Source: Agromyces sp. Leaf222
Lineage (GTDB): Bacteria; Actinomycetota; Actinomycetes; Actinomycetales; Microbacteriaceae
Assembly (NCBI RefSeq): GCF_001421565.1
Contig: NZ_LMKQ01000001.1
Span: forward strand, 2,882,323-2,946,322
Direction of reading: 5' to 3'
DNA length: 64,000 bases
The notes beneath the pieces are model-generated. The model made no database searches, was not told the DNA's origin, and worked only from the letters and a program-made list of their open reading frames with translations. Both the position numbers and the translations under genes were made by a program. Positions 7,654 to 16,063 of this stretch are shown here, piece by piece. Within the stretch, counting starts at the first letter, position 1; every line of letters begins with the position of its first letter.

Positions 7654-8562
7654 ATGAGCACCCTCGGCCGACTCGCGCGCCTCACCGCGGCGGTCGCGGC
7701 GATCCTGCTGCTGGCGTCGTGCGCCCCGGCCGACACCGCACCGCTGCGGGTCGATCGAACCCTGCCCGAGCCGCCGACGACCGAGTTCGACCCCGCGCTC
7801 ATCGTGAGCGACGACGCGTTCTACGACAGTGCGGCCCTGACCGAGCGGCAGATCCAGCAGTTCCTCGAGAACGTGTCCTGCCGCGCCGACGAGGGCATTC
7901 CGTGCCTCGCCGACTTCACGCAGACGACCGAGACCCAGCCCGCAGAGGGCGGCGCGCACTGCGCCGAGTACCGCGGCGGCGTCGACGAGCCGGCGAGCCG
8001 CATCATCGCGAAGACGGCGGTCGCCTGCGGCATCAGCCCGAAGGCGCTCCTCGTGCTCCTGCAGAAGGAGCAGTCCCTGCTGACGCGTCCGACCGCCTCC
8101 GGGTACGAGCGTGCGACCGGCTACGCCTGCCCCGACACCGCCGACTGCGACCAGAAGTACTTCGGCTTCTTCAACCAGGTCTACAACGCGGCCTGGCAGT
8201 TCCGTCAGTACACCGAGAACCCTGTGCGCCGGTACATGATCGGCGAGACGTCGATCGGGTACAACCCCGATGCCGCGTGCGGCGCGAGCACCGTGGCGAT
8301 CCGCAACCAGGCGACCGCGAACCTGTACAACTACACGCCGTACCAGCCGAACGCGGCGACCCTCGCCGACCCTTCAGCCGGCGACGCCTGCGGGGCCTAC
8401 GGCAACCTCAACTTCTGGATCCTCTGGAACCGCTGGTTCGGCGATCCGACGCTCGAGCGCTTCCCGGCGTTCTTCCCGGCGTGCACGCGGCTCGTCGGCG
8501 GCCACCCCTGCGCGACCGAGCCGACGCTGCCGGCCGTCGCCGAGACGCCCGACTCCCCCTGA
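7654..8562 (+). CDS. Secreted lipoprotein with a conserved actinobacterial surface domain
   Basis: 302 residues from ATG 7654; the frame is open further upstream, but the signal peptide fixes this start. Residues 1-23 form a lipoprotein signal with lipobox L-A-S-C (Cys23). The mature part has about ten cysteines, suggesting disulfides outside the membrane. The core around ISPKALLVLLQKEQSLLT, then YFGFFNQVYNAAWQFRQY and NFWILWNRWFGD, recalls a domain often annotated as haemagglutinin or lysozyme-like in actinobacterial wall proteins. I recognise the pattern but cannot assign an activity. A muralytic role is only a guess from the conserved Glu of KEQS. Confidence 0.7.
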   Translation: MSTLGRLARLTAAVAAILLLASCAPADTAPLRVDRTLPEPPTTEFDPALIVSDDAFYDSAALTERQIQQFLENVSCRADEGIPCLADFTQTTETQPAEGGAHCAEYRGGVDEPASRIIAKTAVACGISPKALLVLLQKEQSLLTRPTASGYERATGYACPDTADCDQKYFGFFNQVYNAAWQFRQYTENPVRRYMIGETSIGYNPDAACGASTVAIRNQATANLYNYTPYQPNAATLADPSAGDACGAYGNLNFWILWNRWFGDPTLERFPAFFPACTRLVGGHPCATEPTLPAVAETPDSP

Positions 8563-8577
8563 GCCGTCGGTGCGAGG

Positions 8578-9057
8578 TCAGCCGGCGACGACCGCGACCG
8601 GCTCGTGGTGCACCGGAAAGGCGACGGATGCCGCGATGAAGCACTTCGCCGCCGCCTCGGCGTGGATCTCCTCCGCGAGCGCCAGCATCGCGGTATCCGC
8701 CACCGTCACGCGCGGATGCAGCGTCGCCTCGCGGAACGAGCCACCACCCCGGCCGTCTTCGACGAGAACCCCCGTCGCGGCATCCGTGTAGCCCGTCACG
8801 ACCACGCCGTGCAGGGTCGCGACGTGCAGGTACGAGAGCATGTGGCACTGGCTGAGGGCCGCGAGCAGCAGTTCCTCGGGGTTCCATCGGTCGGCGTCGC
8901 CGTGGAACACCCGATCGCTCGAACCGGCCAGGTCGTGCGCCTTGCCCGCGGCCCGCACGACGTGGTCGCGCCCGTAGGCGCGGTAGCCGGTCGTGCCGGC
9001 GTCGCGGGCGCCGGTCCACTCGACCTCGATCGCGTACGCGTGTTCGCCGAGCCTCAC
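8578..9057 (-). CDS. OsmC family peroxiredoxin-like protein
   Basis: 159 residues from GTG 9057; the upstream in-frame extension is Arg-rich and looks non-coding. OsmC/Ohr proteins reduce organic hydroperoxides through a Cys pair. Here the central helix LLLAALSQCHMLSYLHVA carries one Cys and a second lies in AEAAAKCFIAASVAF, matching the two-cysteine layout of the family. It converges on the lipoprotein gene and is divergent from gabT. Substrate unknown. Confidence 0.85.
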   Translation of the reverse strand: MRLGEHAYAIEVEWTGARDAGTTGYRAYGRDHVVRAAGKAHDLAGSSDRVFHGDADRWNPEELLLAALSQCHMLSYLHVATLHGVVVTGYTDAATGVLVEDGRGGGSFREATLHPRVTVADTAMLALAEEIHAEAAAKCFIAASVAFPVHHEPVAVVAG

Positions 9058-9186
9058 GATGCCCCTCTCCGATGCGCTGGCGCGCGATCGAGTCCACGGT
9101 AGCCGAACGCGCAGAGCCGGCGGCCGGCGGCCTCGCGAGCGGGCGCCTCGCGTCGGCGCAGCCTTCGGCCGTCGCCCCCTCGGCGC

Positions 9187-9202
9187 TAGTCTGGAAGGCA
9201 TC
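9187..9202 (+). promoter_or_regulatory. gabT promoter -10 box and ribosome-binding site
   Basis: TAGTCT (9187-9192) fits an actinobacterial -10 box and is directly followed by the ribosome site GGAAGG (9193-9198), 4 bp before the ATG. The leader would be only a few bases long, so the two signals almost overlap. Confidence 0.4.
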
Positions 9203-10579
9203 ATGACTGACATCAGGACACCCGCAGAGACCTCGGCCGCCCCCGTCTACACGGTGCCGCAGGAGCGCCGCATCGTGACGGCGATCCCCGGCCCCAAGTC
9301 GCAGGCGCTGCACGCGCGACGTGCCGCGGTCGTCTCCGCCGGGGTCTCGTCGGCGCTGCCCGTCTACATCGAACGCGCCAACGGCGCCGTGCTCGTCGAC
9401 GTCGACGGCAACCAGTTCATCGACTTCGGCGCCGGCATCGGCGTGACCACCGTCGGCCACACCGAAGAACGCGTCGTGCGCGCCGCCGCCGCCCAGCTGC
9501 AAGACGTGATCCATACGCTCTTCACGATCACGCCCTACGAGGAGTACGTGCGCGTCGCCGAGCTGCTCGCCGAGCACACCCCTGGCGCGCACGCCAAGCG
9601 CACCGTGCTCGTGAACTCCGGCGCCGAGGCCGTCGAGAACGGCGTCAAGATCGCCCGCAAGCACACCGGCCGCCGCGCCGTCGCCGTGATCGACCACGCC
9701 TACCACGGCCGCACCAACCTCACCATGGCGATGAACTACAAGGCCCACCCCTATGCGACCGGGTTCGGCCCGTTCGCGGGCGACGTGTACCACGCCCCGA
9801 ACTCCTACCCCTACCGCGACGGGCTCTCGGGTGCGGATGCCGCGGCCCGCACCATCGCGTACCTCGAGAAGGTCGTCGGGGCGAGCGACCTCGCCTGCCT
9901 CGTCGTCGAGCCCGTGCAGGGCGAGGGCGGCTTCATCGTGCCGGCCGAGGGCTACCTGCCCACCCTGCAGACCTGGTGCACCGAGCACGGCGTCGTCATG
10001 ATCGCCGACGAGATCCAGTCGGGCATGGCCCGCACCGGCGCCTGGTTCGCGAGCGAGCACTTCGGCTGGGTCCCCGACCTCGTGCTCTCGGCCAAGGGCA
10101 TCGCCGGCGGCCTCCCGCTCGCCGGCGTCACCGGCCGCGCCGAGATCATGGATGCCGCCCACGCCGGCGGGCTCGGCGGCACCTTCGGCGGAAACCCGGT
10201 GGCCTGCGCCGCGGCGGTCGCGGTCTTCGAGTCGATCGAGCAGCACGACCTGCTCGGCGAGGCCGCACGCATCGAGGCGACGCTGCGGGCCGGGCTCGAG
10301 AAGCTCAGCCACCGGTACGACGTGATCGGCGACATCCGTGGCATCGGCGCGATGATCGCGATCGAACTCGTGCAACCCGGAACGGGGCGCACCACGAAGG
10401 TGCCGAACCCCGAGGCCGTGAACGCGCTCGTCGCGTTCGCCGCGCAGCACGGCGTGCTCCTGCTCAATGCCGGAACGTACGGCAACGTGCTCCGGTTCCT
10501 CCCGAGCCTCGCCGTCTCCGACGCCCTCATCGAAGACGCCCTCAGCGTGCTCGACGACGGCCTCGCGGCACTCGGATGA
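9203..10579 (+). CDS. gabT: 4-aminobutyrate--2-oxoglutarate transaminase
   Basis: 458 residues from ATG 9203. The enzyme is PLP-dependent and converts GABA and 2-oxoglutarate to succinic semialdehyde and glutamate. Class III hallmarks are NSGAEAVENGVKIAR, DHAYHGRTN, VVEPVQGEGGF, the Asp of MIADEIQSGMARTG and the PLP lysine Lys298 in LSAKGIAGGLPLAG. The stop overlaps the next start (ATGA), so it is co-translated with an asparaginase-like gene. With the polyamine transporter on the other side and putrescine-oxidation genes at 34-39 kb, it probably handles GABA made from putrescine. Confidence 0.93.
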   Translation: MTDIRTPAETSAAPVYTVPQERRIVTAIPGPKSQALHARRAAVVSAGVSSALPVYIERANGAVLVDVDGNQFIDFGAGIGVTTVGHTEERVVRAAAAQLQDVIHTLFTITPYEEYVRVAELLAEHTPGAHAKRTVLVNSGAEAVENGVKIARKHTGRRAVAVIDHAYHGRTNLTMAMNYKAHPYATGFGPFAGDVYHAPNSYPYRDGLSGADAAARTIAYLEKVVGASDLACLVVEPVQGEGGFIVPAEGYLPTLQTWCTEHGVVMIADEIQSGMARTGAWFASEHFGWVPDLVLSAKGIAGGLPLAGVTGRAEIMDAAHAGGLGGTFGGNPVACAAAVAVFESIEQHDLLGEAARIEATLRAGLEKLSHRYDVIGDIRGIGAMIAIELVQPGTGRTTKVPNPEAVNALVAFAAQHGVLLLNAGTYGNVLRFLPSLAVSDALIEDALSVLDDGLAALG

Positions 10580-11565
10580 CCGGCACCTTCGCCTCAGCAG
10601 ACGCCGTCGAACTCGCCGTGGTCGAACGCAATGGTTTCACCGAGTCCAGGCACGCCGGCTCCGCCGTCGTGCTCTCCCCCGAGGGCGAGCTCCTGCGCTC
10701 CCTCGGCGACGTGGCATCGCCCGTCCTCCCCCGATCCGCCCTGAAGCCGTTCATCGCGGTCGCCGTCATGTCCTCCGGCGTGACGCTCCGCGGCGAAGAC
10801 GCGGCCATCGCCACCGCGAGCCACTCCGGCACGGCCGCGCACGTCGCACTCGTGCGCGGACTGCTCGCACGTGCGTCGCTGCCCGAGTCCGCGCTCGGAT
10901 GCCCGCCGGCCAACCCCGGCGACCGCACCGCGTACGAAGACCTGGTGCGCAGCGGCGGTCAGCGCGAACGCGTCTACATGACCTGCTCCGGGAAGCATGC
11001 GGCCATGCTCCTCGCGTGCGTCGCCAACGGCTGGCCCCTCGAGGGCTACCTCGATCCCGCCCACCCGCTGCAGCGTCGGATCCTCGACGTGCTCGAACGC
11101 CTCACCGGCGAGCGCGCCACGATGACCGCGATCGACGGCTGCGGCGCGCCCGTGCACGCGATCAGCCTCACCGGGCTCGCCCGCGGCATCCAGAAGGTCA
11201 CGACCGCGGCCTCGTCGTCGCCGTTCGCGCTCTTCCGCGAGGGCGCTGCGCTCACCGAGGCGGTGCGCGAGAACCCGTGGGCGATCGCCGGCCCCGGCCA
11301 GCCAGACACGATCGCGATCGAACGCGTCGGCGTGTTCGCGAAGTTCGGCGCCGAGGGCGTCATGGTCATGACCGCACCCGACGGCACGACGACCGCCCTG
11401 AAGGTGCTCGACGGCTCCTCGCGGGCCTCGACGATCATCGCGCTGCGCCTGCTCGCGAGCACGGGCGCGATCGACGACGCGGCGGTCGACCGCGTCGCCA
11501 CCGAGCTCGACCTCTGGGTCATGGGCGGCGAGCGCCGGGTCGGCGAGATCCGCGCGACGTTCTGA
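10576..11565 (+). CDS. Asparaginase II-family amidase
   Basis: 329 residues, ATG overlapping the gabT stop by 4 bp. The sequence fits the Asparaginase_II family of plants and bacteria, seen in RNGFTESRHAGSAVVL, RSALKPF, ASHSGTAAHV, CSGKHAAML and DGCGAPVHA. This family is distinct from the classical type I/II asparaginases. Members hydrolyse asparagine to aspartate and ammonia, but few have been tested. The tight coupling to gabT raises the possibility of another amide substrate in GABA or polyamine breakdown, which is inference only. The gene ends 95 bp before a perfect palindromic terminator. Confidence 0.85.
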   Translation: MTGTFASADAVELAVVERNGFTESRHAGSAVVLSPEGELLRSLGDVASPVLPRSALKPFIAVAVMSSGVTLRGEDAAIATASHSGTAAHVALVRGLLARASLPESALGCPPANPGDRTAYEDLVRSGGQRERVYMTCSGKHAAMLLACVANGWPLEGYLDPAHPLQRRILDVLERLTGERATMTAIDGCGAPVHAISLTGLARGIQKVTTAASSSPFALFREGAALTEAVRENPWAIAGPGQPDTIAIERVGVFAKFGAEGVMVMTAPDGTTTALKVLDGSSRASTIIALRLLASTGAIDDAAVDRVATELDLWVMGGERRVGEIRATF

Positions 11566-11660
11566 CGCGAGGGCGCGCGGGACGCTCATGCGCCCCGGAC
11601 GCCCGTACGCCCCGGTCGGCCGGTCGGCCAGCCGGCAGGTCGGCCGATCGGAACGACGGA

Positions 11661-11686
11661 GCCGCACCGGAACGTTCCGGTGCGGC
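11661..11686. terminator. Bidirectional palindromic terminator
   Basis: A perfect 26-bp palindrome, GCCGCACCGGAA-CG-TTCCGGTGCGGC, between the convergent asparaginase-like gene and potC. It can serve both directions. There is no T-run. Confidence 0.75.
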
Positions 11687-11709
11687 ATCCGCTGATCGCT
11701 CGGTTCGGG

Positions 11710-12603
11710 TCAGCCGAGCTTCGCAAGCCGTTTCGCGCGCGCCGCACGGGACACCTGTGCGCCGATCACGAGCACGATCGCGAAGAGGAACACCGCCGAG
11801 GCGATGACATTGGCCTCGGCGGGGATGCCGCGCGATGCCGAGATGTAGATGTACTTCGGGAAGGTGGAGACCGAACCGGAGTTGAAGTTCGTGATGATGA
11901 AGTCGTCGAAGCTCAGGGCGAACGAGAGCAGCGCGGCCGCCACGATGCCCGGCAGCAGCAGGGGGAACGTGACCCGCCAGAACACCTGCGACGGCGATCC
12001 GTAGAGGTCGCGACCGGCCTCCTCGAGCGCCGGGTCGAGGCTCGCGACACGCGCCTTGACCGTCACGACCACGAAGCTGATGCAGAACATCGTGTGGGCC
12101 AGGATGATCGTCGTCATGTCCTTCGGAACGCCCACCGCGAGGAACTGCGCCGCGAGCCCGGCGCCCAGGACGACCTCGGGTGTGGCCATCGGCAGGAACA
12201 GCAGCAGGCTGATGACCGATCGCGCCCGGAACCGGTAGCGCACGAGCGCGATCGCGATCAGGGTGCCGAGCGTCGTGGCGATGAGCGTGGCCACGATGCC
12301 GATGATGACGCTGTTGGCGAAGGCCTGGCAGACCGCGCCTCCCTCGACGTTGCAGACGTTCAGCCACTTGTCGAAGGTGAACCCTCGCCAGGCGATGTTC
12401 GACTTCACCGAGTCGTTGAACGAGAACACGAACGTGTAGGCGATCGGGATCAGCAGGAACACGAACGCCATGACGGCGTACACCGGCAGCAGCCAGGAGC
12501 CGAGGCCGATGCGTCGTGGCCGCTGCGGCCCGCGACGCGGTTCGGTCTGCTCGCTCTCGCTCAACCCGCCGAGCACGGCGGCGGCTTGCACTTCTCCGCT
12601 CAC
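11710..12603 (-). CDS. potC: Spermidine/putrescine ABC transporter permease PotC
   Basis: 297 residues from GTG 12603, overlapping the potB stop (GTGA). Six membrane helices are visible. The cytoplasmic EAA loop that docks on the ATPase is EEAGRDLYGSPSQVFWRVTFP (about 185-205). The length and the FSFNDS segment after the first helix are typical of PotC. It forms the translocation channel with PotB. It is the last gene of the potD-potA-potB-potC operon and ends just before a terminator shared with the convergent gabT operon. Confidence 0.92.
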   Translation of the reverse strand: MSGEVQAAAVLGGLSESEQTEPRRGPQRPRRIGLGSWLLPVYAVMAFVFLLIPIAYTFVFSFNDSVKSNIAWRGFTFDKWLNVCNVEGGAVCQAFANSVIIGIVATLIATTLGTLIAIALVRYRFRARSVISLLLFLPMATPEVVLGAGLAAQFLAVGVPKDMTTIILAHTMFCISFVVVTVKARVASLDPALEEAGRDLYGSPSQVFWRVTFPLLLPGIVAAALLSFALSFDDFIITNFNSGSVSTFPKYIYISASRGIPAEANVIASAVFLFAIVLVIGAQVSRAARAKRLAKLG

Positions 12604-13514
12604 AGCAGGTCCTCCGTTCCGGAACGCTTGACGTAGATGCCGACGAGCACGAGGATCGCGGCCATCAGGATGATCGACAGTGCCGCCGCCGCCGGGTAGT
12701 TCAGCAGGACGAGGAAGTTCGCCTCGATCACGTTGCCCATCATCTGGGTGTCCGGTCCTCCGAGGAAGTCCCGACTGGCGTTGACGTAGTCGCCCGCCGC
12801 CGGGATGAACGTGAGCAGCGTGCCTGCGACGATGCCCGGCATCGACAGCGGCAGCGTGATCTTGCGGAACACGGTGAACGGGCTCGCGTAGAGGTCGCTG
12901 CCCGCCTCCAGGTAGCGCAGGTCGAGTCGTTCGAGCGTCGTGTAGAGCGGCAGGACCATGAACGGGATGAAGTTGTACGTCAGGCCGAAGATCACCGCGA
13001 ACGGCGTACCGGTGAAGTGCGCGTCGGGAGCCAGGAGCGAGAGCGCCTTCAGCGAGGTGATCACGAACGACTCGTCGGAGAGCAACTGCTTCCAGGCGAG
13101 GGTGCGGAGCAGAAAGCTGATGAAGAAGGGGGCGATGACGAGCACGAGCATGAGGCTCTGCAGCAGCGGCCACCTCCTCGCCGTCACGCCGATGAAGTAC
13201 GCCAACGGGTAGCTGAACAGCAGGGCGAACACCGTCGCGGTGAGCGCGTAGCCGAATGAGCGCACGATGTGCGGCCAATACGTGGACATCACGTCGACGT
13301 AGTTCTGCCAGTTGAACGCGTACTGGTACTGGCCGATGTCGCCGTATTCGAGCGGCGCCTGCAACGAGGTCAGCAGCAGCGAGACGAGCGGCGTGAGGAA
13401 GAACAGCACCAGGTAGAGGATGCCTGGCAGCAGCAGGAACAGCGCGATTCGACTCGACTTGCGCGGTGCCTGCTGGGTCGGGGCCTCCGCAGTCGAGAAC
13501 GCGGCGAAGGCCAT
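12600..13514 (-). CDS. potB: Spermidine/putrescine ABC transporter permease PotB
   Basis: 304 residues from ATG 13514, separated from the potA stop by 2 bp. Six helices, with the first at about 24-46. The EAA loop is EAGSDLYASPFTVFRKITLP, and PAAGDYVNASRDFLGGP precedes the last helices as in PotB/PotH proteins. It pairs with PotC. The cytoplasmic N-terminus of about 22 residues is polar (TAEAPTQQAPRKSS). Confidence 0.92.
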   Translation of the reverse strand: MAFAAFSTAEAPTQQAPRKSSRIALFLLLPGILYLVLFFLTPLVSLLLTSLQAPLEYGDIGQYQYAFNWQNYVDVMSTYWPHIVRSFGYALTATVFALLFSYPLAYFIGVTARRWPLLQSLMLVLVIAPFFISFLLRTLAWKQLLSDESFVITSLKALSLLAPDAHFTGTPFAVIFGLTYNFIPFMVLPLYTTLERLDLRYLEAGSDLYASPFTVFRKITLPLSMPGIVAGTLLTFIPAAGDYVNASRDFLGGPDTQMMGNVIEANFLVLLNYPAAAALSIILMAAILVLVGIYVKRSGTEDLL

Positions 13515-13516
13515 GC

Positions 13517-14716
13517 TCAGCCCTCCTCGAGCTCGGCGACGAGGTCGTCGCGGCGCTGCGCGGCGATGGCCGTCGTCGAGTCGTCGGCCGCGAAGCGCTC
13601 CGCGTCACCGGGTCCGTCGACTAGCCCGAAGCCGTGCTCGACACGCCAGCTCGCCCAGACCTCCGCACCGAGGCCGACGCTGGGGCCGGCTCCCGTGTTC
13701 TGCGCGAAGACGAGCACGGTGCCGTGGCTCGGGATGTCGACGAGGTACTGCGTGCTCACGCCGGAGAACGACACGTCGAGCACGCGACCGGGACCGACCA
13801 CGTTGCGGTCGGGCGCCTCGGCGGGCGCCTCGGTATGCAGCGTGACCTTCTCTGGACGCACGCCGACCGTCACGGTGCCGTTGTGGCGGGCCGACCGGGC
13901 CTTGGGGACGACGAGGCGCGCGCCTCCGGCATCGACCGAGACGGCCGTGTCGGTGGTGCCGACCACCTCGCCGGTGAACAGGTTCGACTGCCCGAGGAAG
14001 TTCGCCACGAACACGGTCCGCGGCAGGTCGTAGAGCGCCTCGGGTGCGCCCATCTGCTCGATGGCGCCCTTGTTCATGACCGCGACGGTGTCGGCCATGG
14101 TCATGGCCTCCTCCTGGTCGTGGGTGACGTGCAGGAAGGTGAGTCCGACCTCCTCCTGGATCGTCTTCAGCTCGAGCTGCATCTGCCGTCGGAGCTTGAG
14201 GTCGAGGGCGCCGAGCGGCTCGTCGAGCAGCAGCAGCGCGGGGCGGTTCACGATCGCGCGTGCCAGCGCGACGCGCTGCTGCTGGCCGCCCGAGAGCTGC
14301 TGCGGGCGCCGCTGCGCGAGGTGATCGAGTTCGACGAGGCGCAGCGCCTCGTGCGCCTTGCCGAGCGGATCGCCGATGCGACGGCGCTTGAGGCCGAACG
14401 CCACGTTCTCGATGATGCTCATGTGCGGGAAGAGCGCGTAGCTCTGGAAGACCGTGTTGACGGGCCGCTCGTGCGAGCGCGTCGAGGTCACGTCCTTGCC
14501 GCCGATGAGGATGCGGCCCTGCGTCGGCTCCTCGAGCCCGGCGACGAGGCGGAGCGTGGTGGTCTTGCCGCAGCCCGAGGGACCGAGCAGGGCGAAGAAC
14601 GACCCGGCGGGGATCGTGAGATCCATGTCCTGGATCGCGGTGAACCCCGGGAAGCGCTTCTGGATGCCGACGAGTTCGAGGTCTGCGCCCCGCTCGGCGA
14701 ATTCGCGTACAGCCAT
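13517..14716 (-). CDS. potA: Polyamine ABC transporter ATPase PotA
   Basis: 399 residues from ATG 14716; the longer open frame upstream is antisense noise inside potD. Walker A GPSGCGKTT is at 45-53, the signature LSGGQQQRVALARA near 148, Walker B LLLLDEPLGALD, and the H-loop His is in HVTHDQEEA. A C-terminal TOBE domain (from about 290) has VGVRPEKV. It drives uptake of putrescine or spermidine through PotBC. Confidence 0.93.
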   Translation of the reverse strand: MAVREFAERGADLELVGIQKRFPGFTAIQDMDLTIPAGSFFALLGPSGCGKTTTLRLVAGLEEPTQGRILIGGKDVTSTRSHERPVNTVFQSYALFPHMSIIENVAFGLKRRRIGDPLGKAHEALRLVELDHLAQRRPQQLSGGQQQRVALARAIVNRPALLLLDEPLGALDLKLRRQMQLELKTIQEEVGLTFLHVTHDQEEAMTMADTVAVMNKGAIEQMGAPEALYDLPRTVFVANFLGQSNLFTGEVVGTTDTAVSVDAGGARLVVPKARSARHNGTVTVGVRPEKVTLHTEAPAEAPDRNVVGPGRVLDVSFSGVSTQYLVDIPSHGTVLVFAQNTGAGPSVGLGAEVWASWRVEHGFGLVDGPGDAERFAADDSTTAIAAQRRDDLVAELEEG

Positions 14717-14730
14717 GGTGTCGGTCTCTC

Positions 14731-15978
14731 TCAGGCGCCGAGCAGGATGCTCTGGAACTGGGCCTGGTACTTCTGCTCCTCCGCGCCCGAGAGCGAACGG
14801 AAGATGTGGGCCTGCGACAGCGTCTGCTCGTCGGGGAAGATGAGCTGGTTCTCGGCGAGCTCGGGGTCGATGGCCGCGGCCGCCTCCTTCGCGCCGACGA
14901 CGGGCGTGATGTAGTTGACCCAGGCCGCGACCTCGGCGGCGACCTCGGGCTCGTAGTAGTAGTTCATGAGCGCCTCGGCGTTGGTCTTGCGCGTGGAGCC
15001 CACCGGCACCAGGAAGTTGTCGTTCCAGAGCGTGCCGCCGGCCTCGGGGATCGCGAACTCCCACTTGTCGCCGGCCTCGGCGTTGATGACCGTGATGTCG
15101 CCCGACCAGCAGATGGCCGCGAGGGTGTCGCCGCTCTTCAGGTCTTCGAGGTAGGCATTGCCCTTGATGTTGCGCACCTGACCGCTCTCGACCTGCTCGG
15201 TGAGCACGTCGATGGCCGCGTCGTACTCTTCATCGCCCCAGTCGCCGGCGATGTCGACGCCGTTCTGCAGCATGATGAGGCCCATCGTGTCGCGCATCTC
15301 GGACAGCACGCCCACCCGGCCCTTGAGCTCGGAGGACCACAGGTCTTCGACGGAGGCGAGGCCGTCGGGGAACGCCTCCTTGTTCCAGCAGATGCCGGCG
15401 AATCCGCCCTGCCACGGCAGCGAGAACTTGCGGCCCTTGTCGAAGTCGGGCTCCCGGAGGGCCGGCTCGAGGTTCGCCAGGTTCGGGATGTTGTCGTGGT
15501 TCAGCTCCTGCGTGTACCCGAAGCGGATCCACCGGGCGACCATCCAGTCGGTGAGGCACACCGTGTCGGCGCCGATGTCCTGACCGAGGGCGAGCTGGTC
15601 CTTGACCTTGCCGTAGTACGTGTTGTTGTCGTCGACCGCGACCTCGTAGTTGACCTTGATGCCGGTCTGCTCCTCGAACGCCTGGAGCGTCGGGTAGTTT
15701 CCCGAGTCGTCTTCATCGATGTAGGCCGCCCAGTTCGCCCAGTTGAGCGTCTTGTCGTTGGCGGACTTGTCGGCTGCCGGGGTGGGCTTGGTCACGCCGC
15801 CACCGGTCGAACATGCGGCGAGGGCGAGGGCGGATGCACCGGCGCCCGCGCCGGCGAGCATCGTGCGGCGGCTCATCTGCGACGCTCGGGCGCGTGCGAT
15901 GAGCGAACGGATCATCGGATCCTGGGGAAGGGGCCGAGAGTTCACGGGTGCTCCATTCGGGTTCAGCGACGTTGCCAT
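14731..15978 (-). CDS. potD: Polyamine-binding lipoprotein PotD, Tat-type signal
   Basis: 415 residues from ATG 15978. Starts at 16017 and 15915 are also possible; 15978 fits the promoter-like CACTAT box just upstream. The N-terminus has a twin-Arg motif (SRRTML, about 36-41) and a lipobox ending at Cys56 (LALAAC), so the protein is probably exported folded by Tat and lipidated. The mature part is a type 1 spermidine-binding protein with NWANWAAYIDED, LCWSGD-like AICWSGDITV and the C-terminal YYYEPEVAAEVAAWVNYITPV. It captures polyamines outside the cell for PotABC. Confidence 0.92.
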   Translation of the reverse strand: MATSLNPNGAPVNSRPLPQDPMIRSLIARARASQMSRRTMLAGAGAGASALALAACSTGGGVTKPTPAADKSANDKTLNWANWAAYIDEDDSGNYPTLQAFEEQTGIKVNYEVAVDDNNTYYGKVKDQLALGQDIGADTVCLTDWMVARWIRFGYTQELNHDNIPNLANLEPALREPDFDKGRKFSLPWQGGFAGICWNKEAFPDGLASVEDLWSSELKGRVGVLSEMRDTMGLIMLQNGVDIAGDWGDEEYDAAIDVLTEQVESGQVRNIKGNAYLEDLKSGDTLAAICWSGDITVINAEAGDKWEFAIPEAGGTLWNDNFLVPVGSTRKTNAEALMNYYYEPEVAAEVAAWVNYITPVVGAKEAAAAIDPELAENQLIFPDEQTLSQAHIFRSLSGAEEQKYQAQFQSILLGA

Positions 15979-15988
15979 GGGTGCGTCG

Positions 15989-16063
15989 ATAGTGCCACAC
16001 TGCGGGGTCGATTTCACGGATCGATGTCCGAATCGTTAATTTCTGGGAACAGATCATTCGGAT
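15989..16063 (-). promoter_or_regulatory. potD promoter region with inverted repeat
   Basis: On the minus strand GTGAAA (16012-16017) and CACTAT (15989-15994) are 17 bp apart and give a plausible -35/-10 pair ending about 10 bp before the chosen start. Upstream, TCCGAAT (16027-16033) and ATTCGGA (16056-16062) form an inverted repeat with 7-bp arms in an AT-richer stretch, a candidate operator. The ATPase gene upstream stops at 16064, so this short gap is the only place for a potD promoter. Confidence 0.45.
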
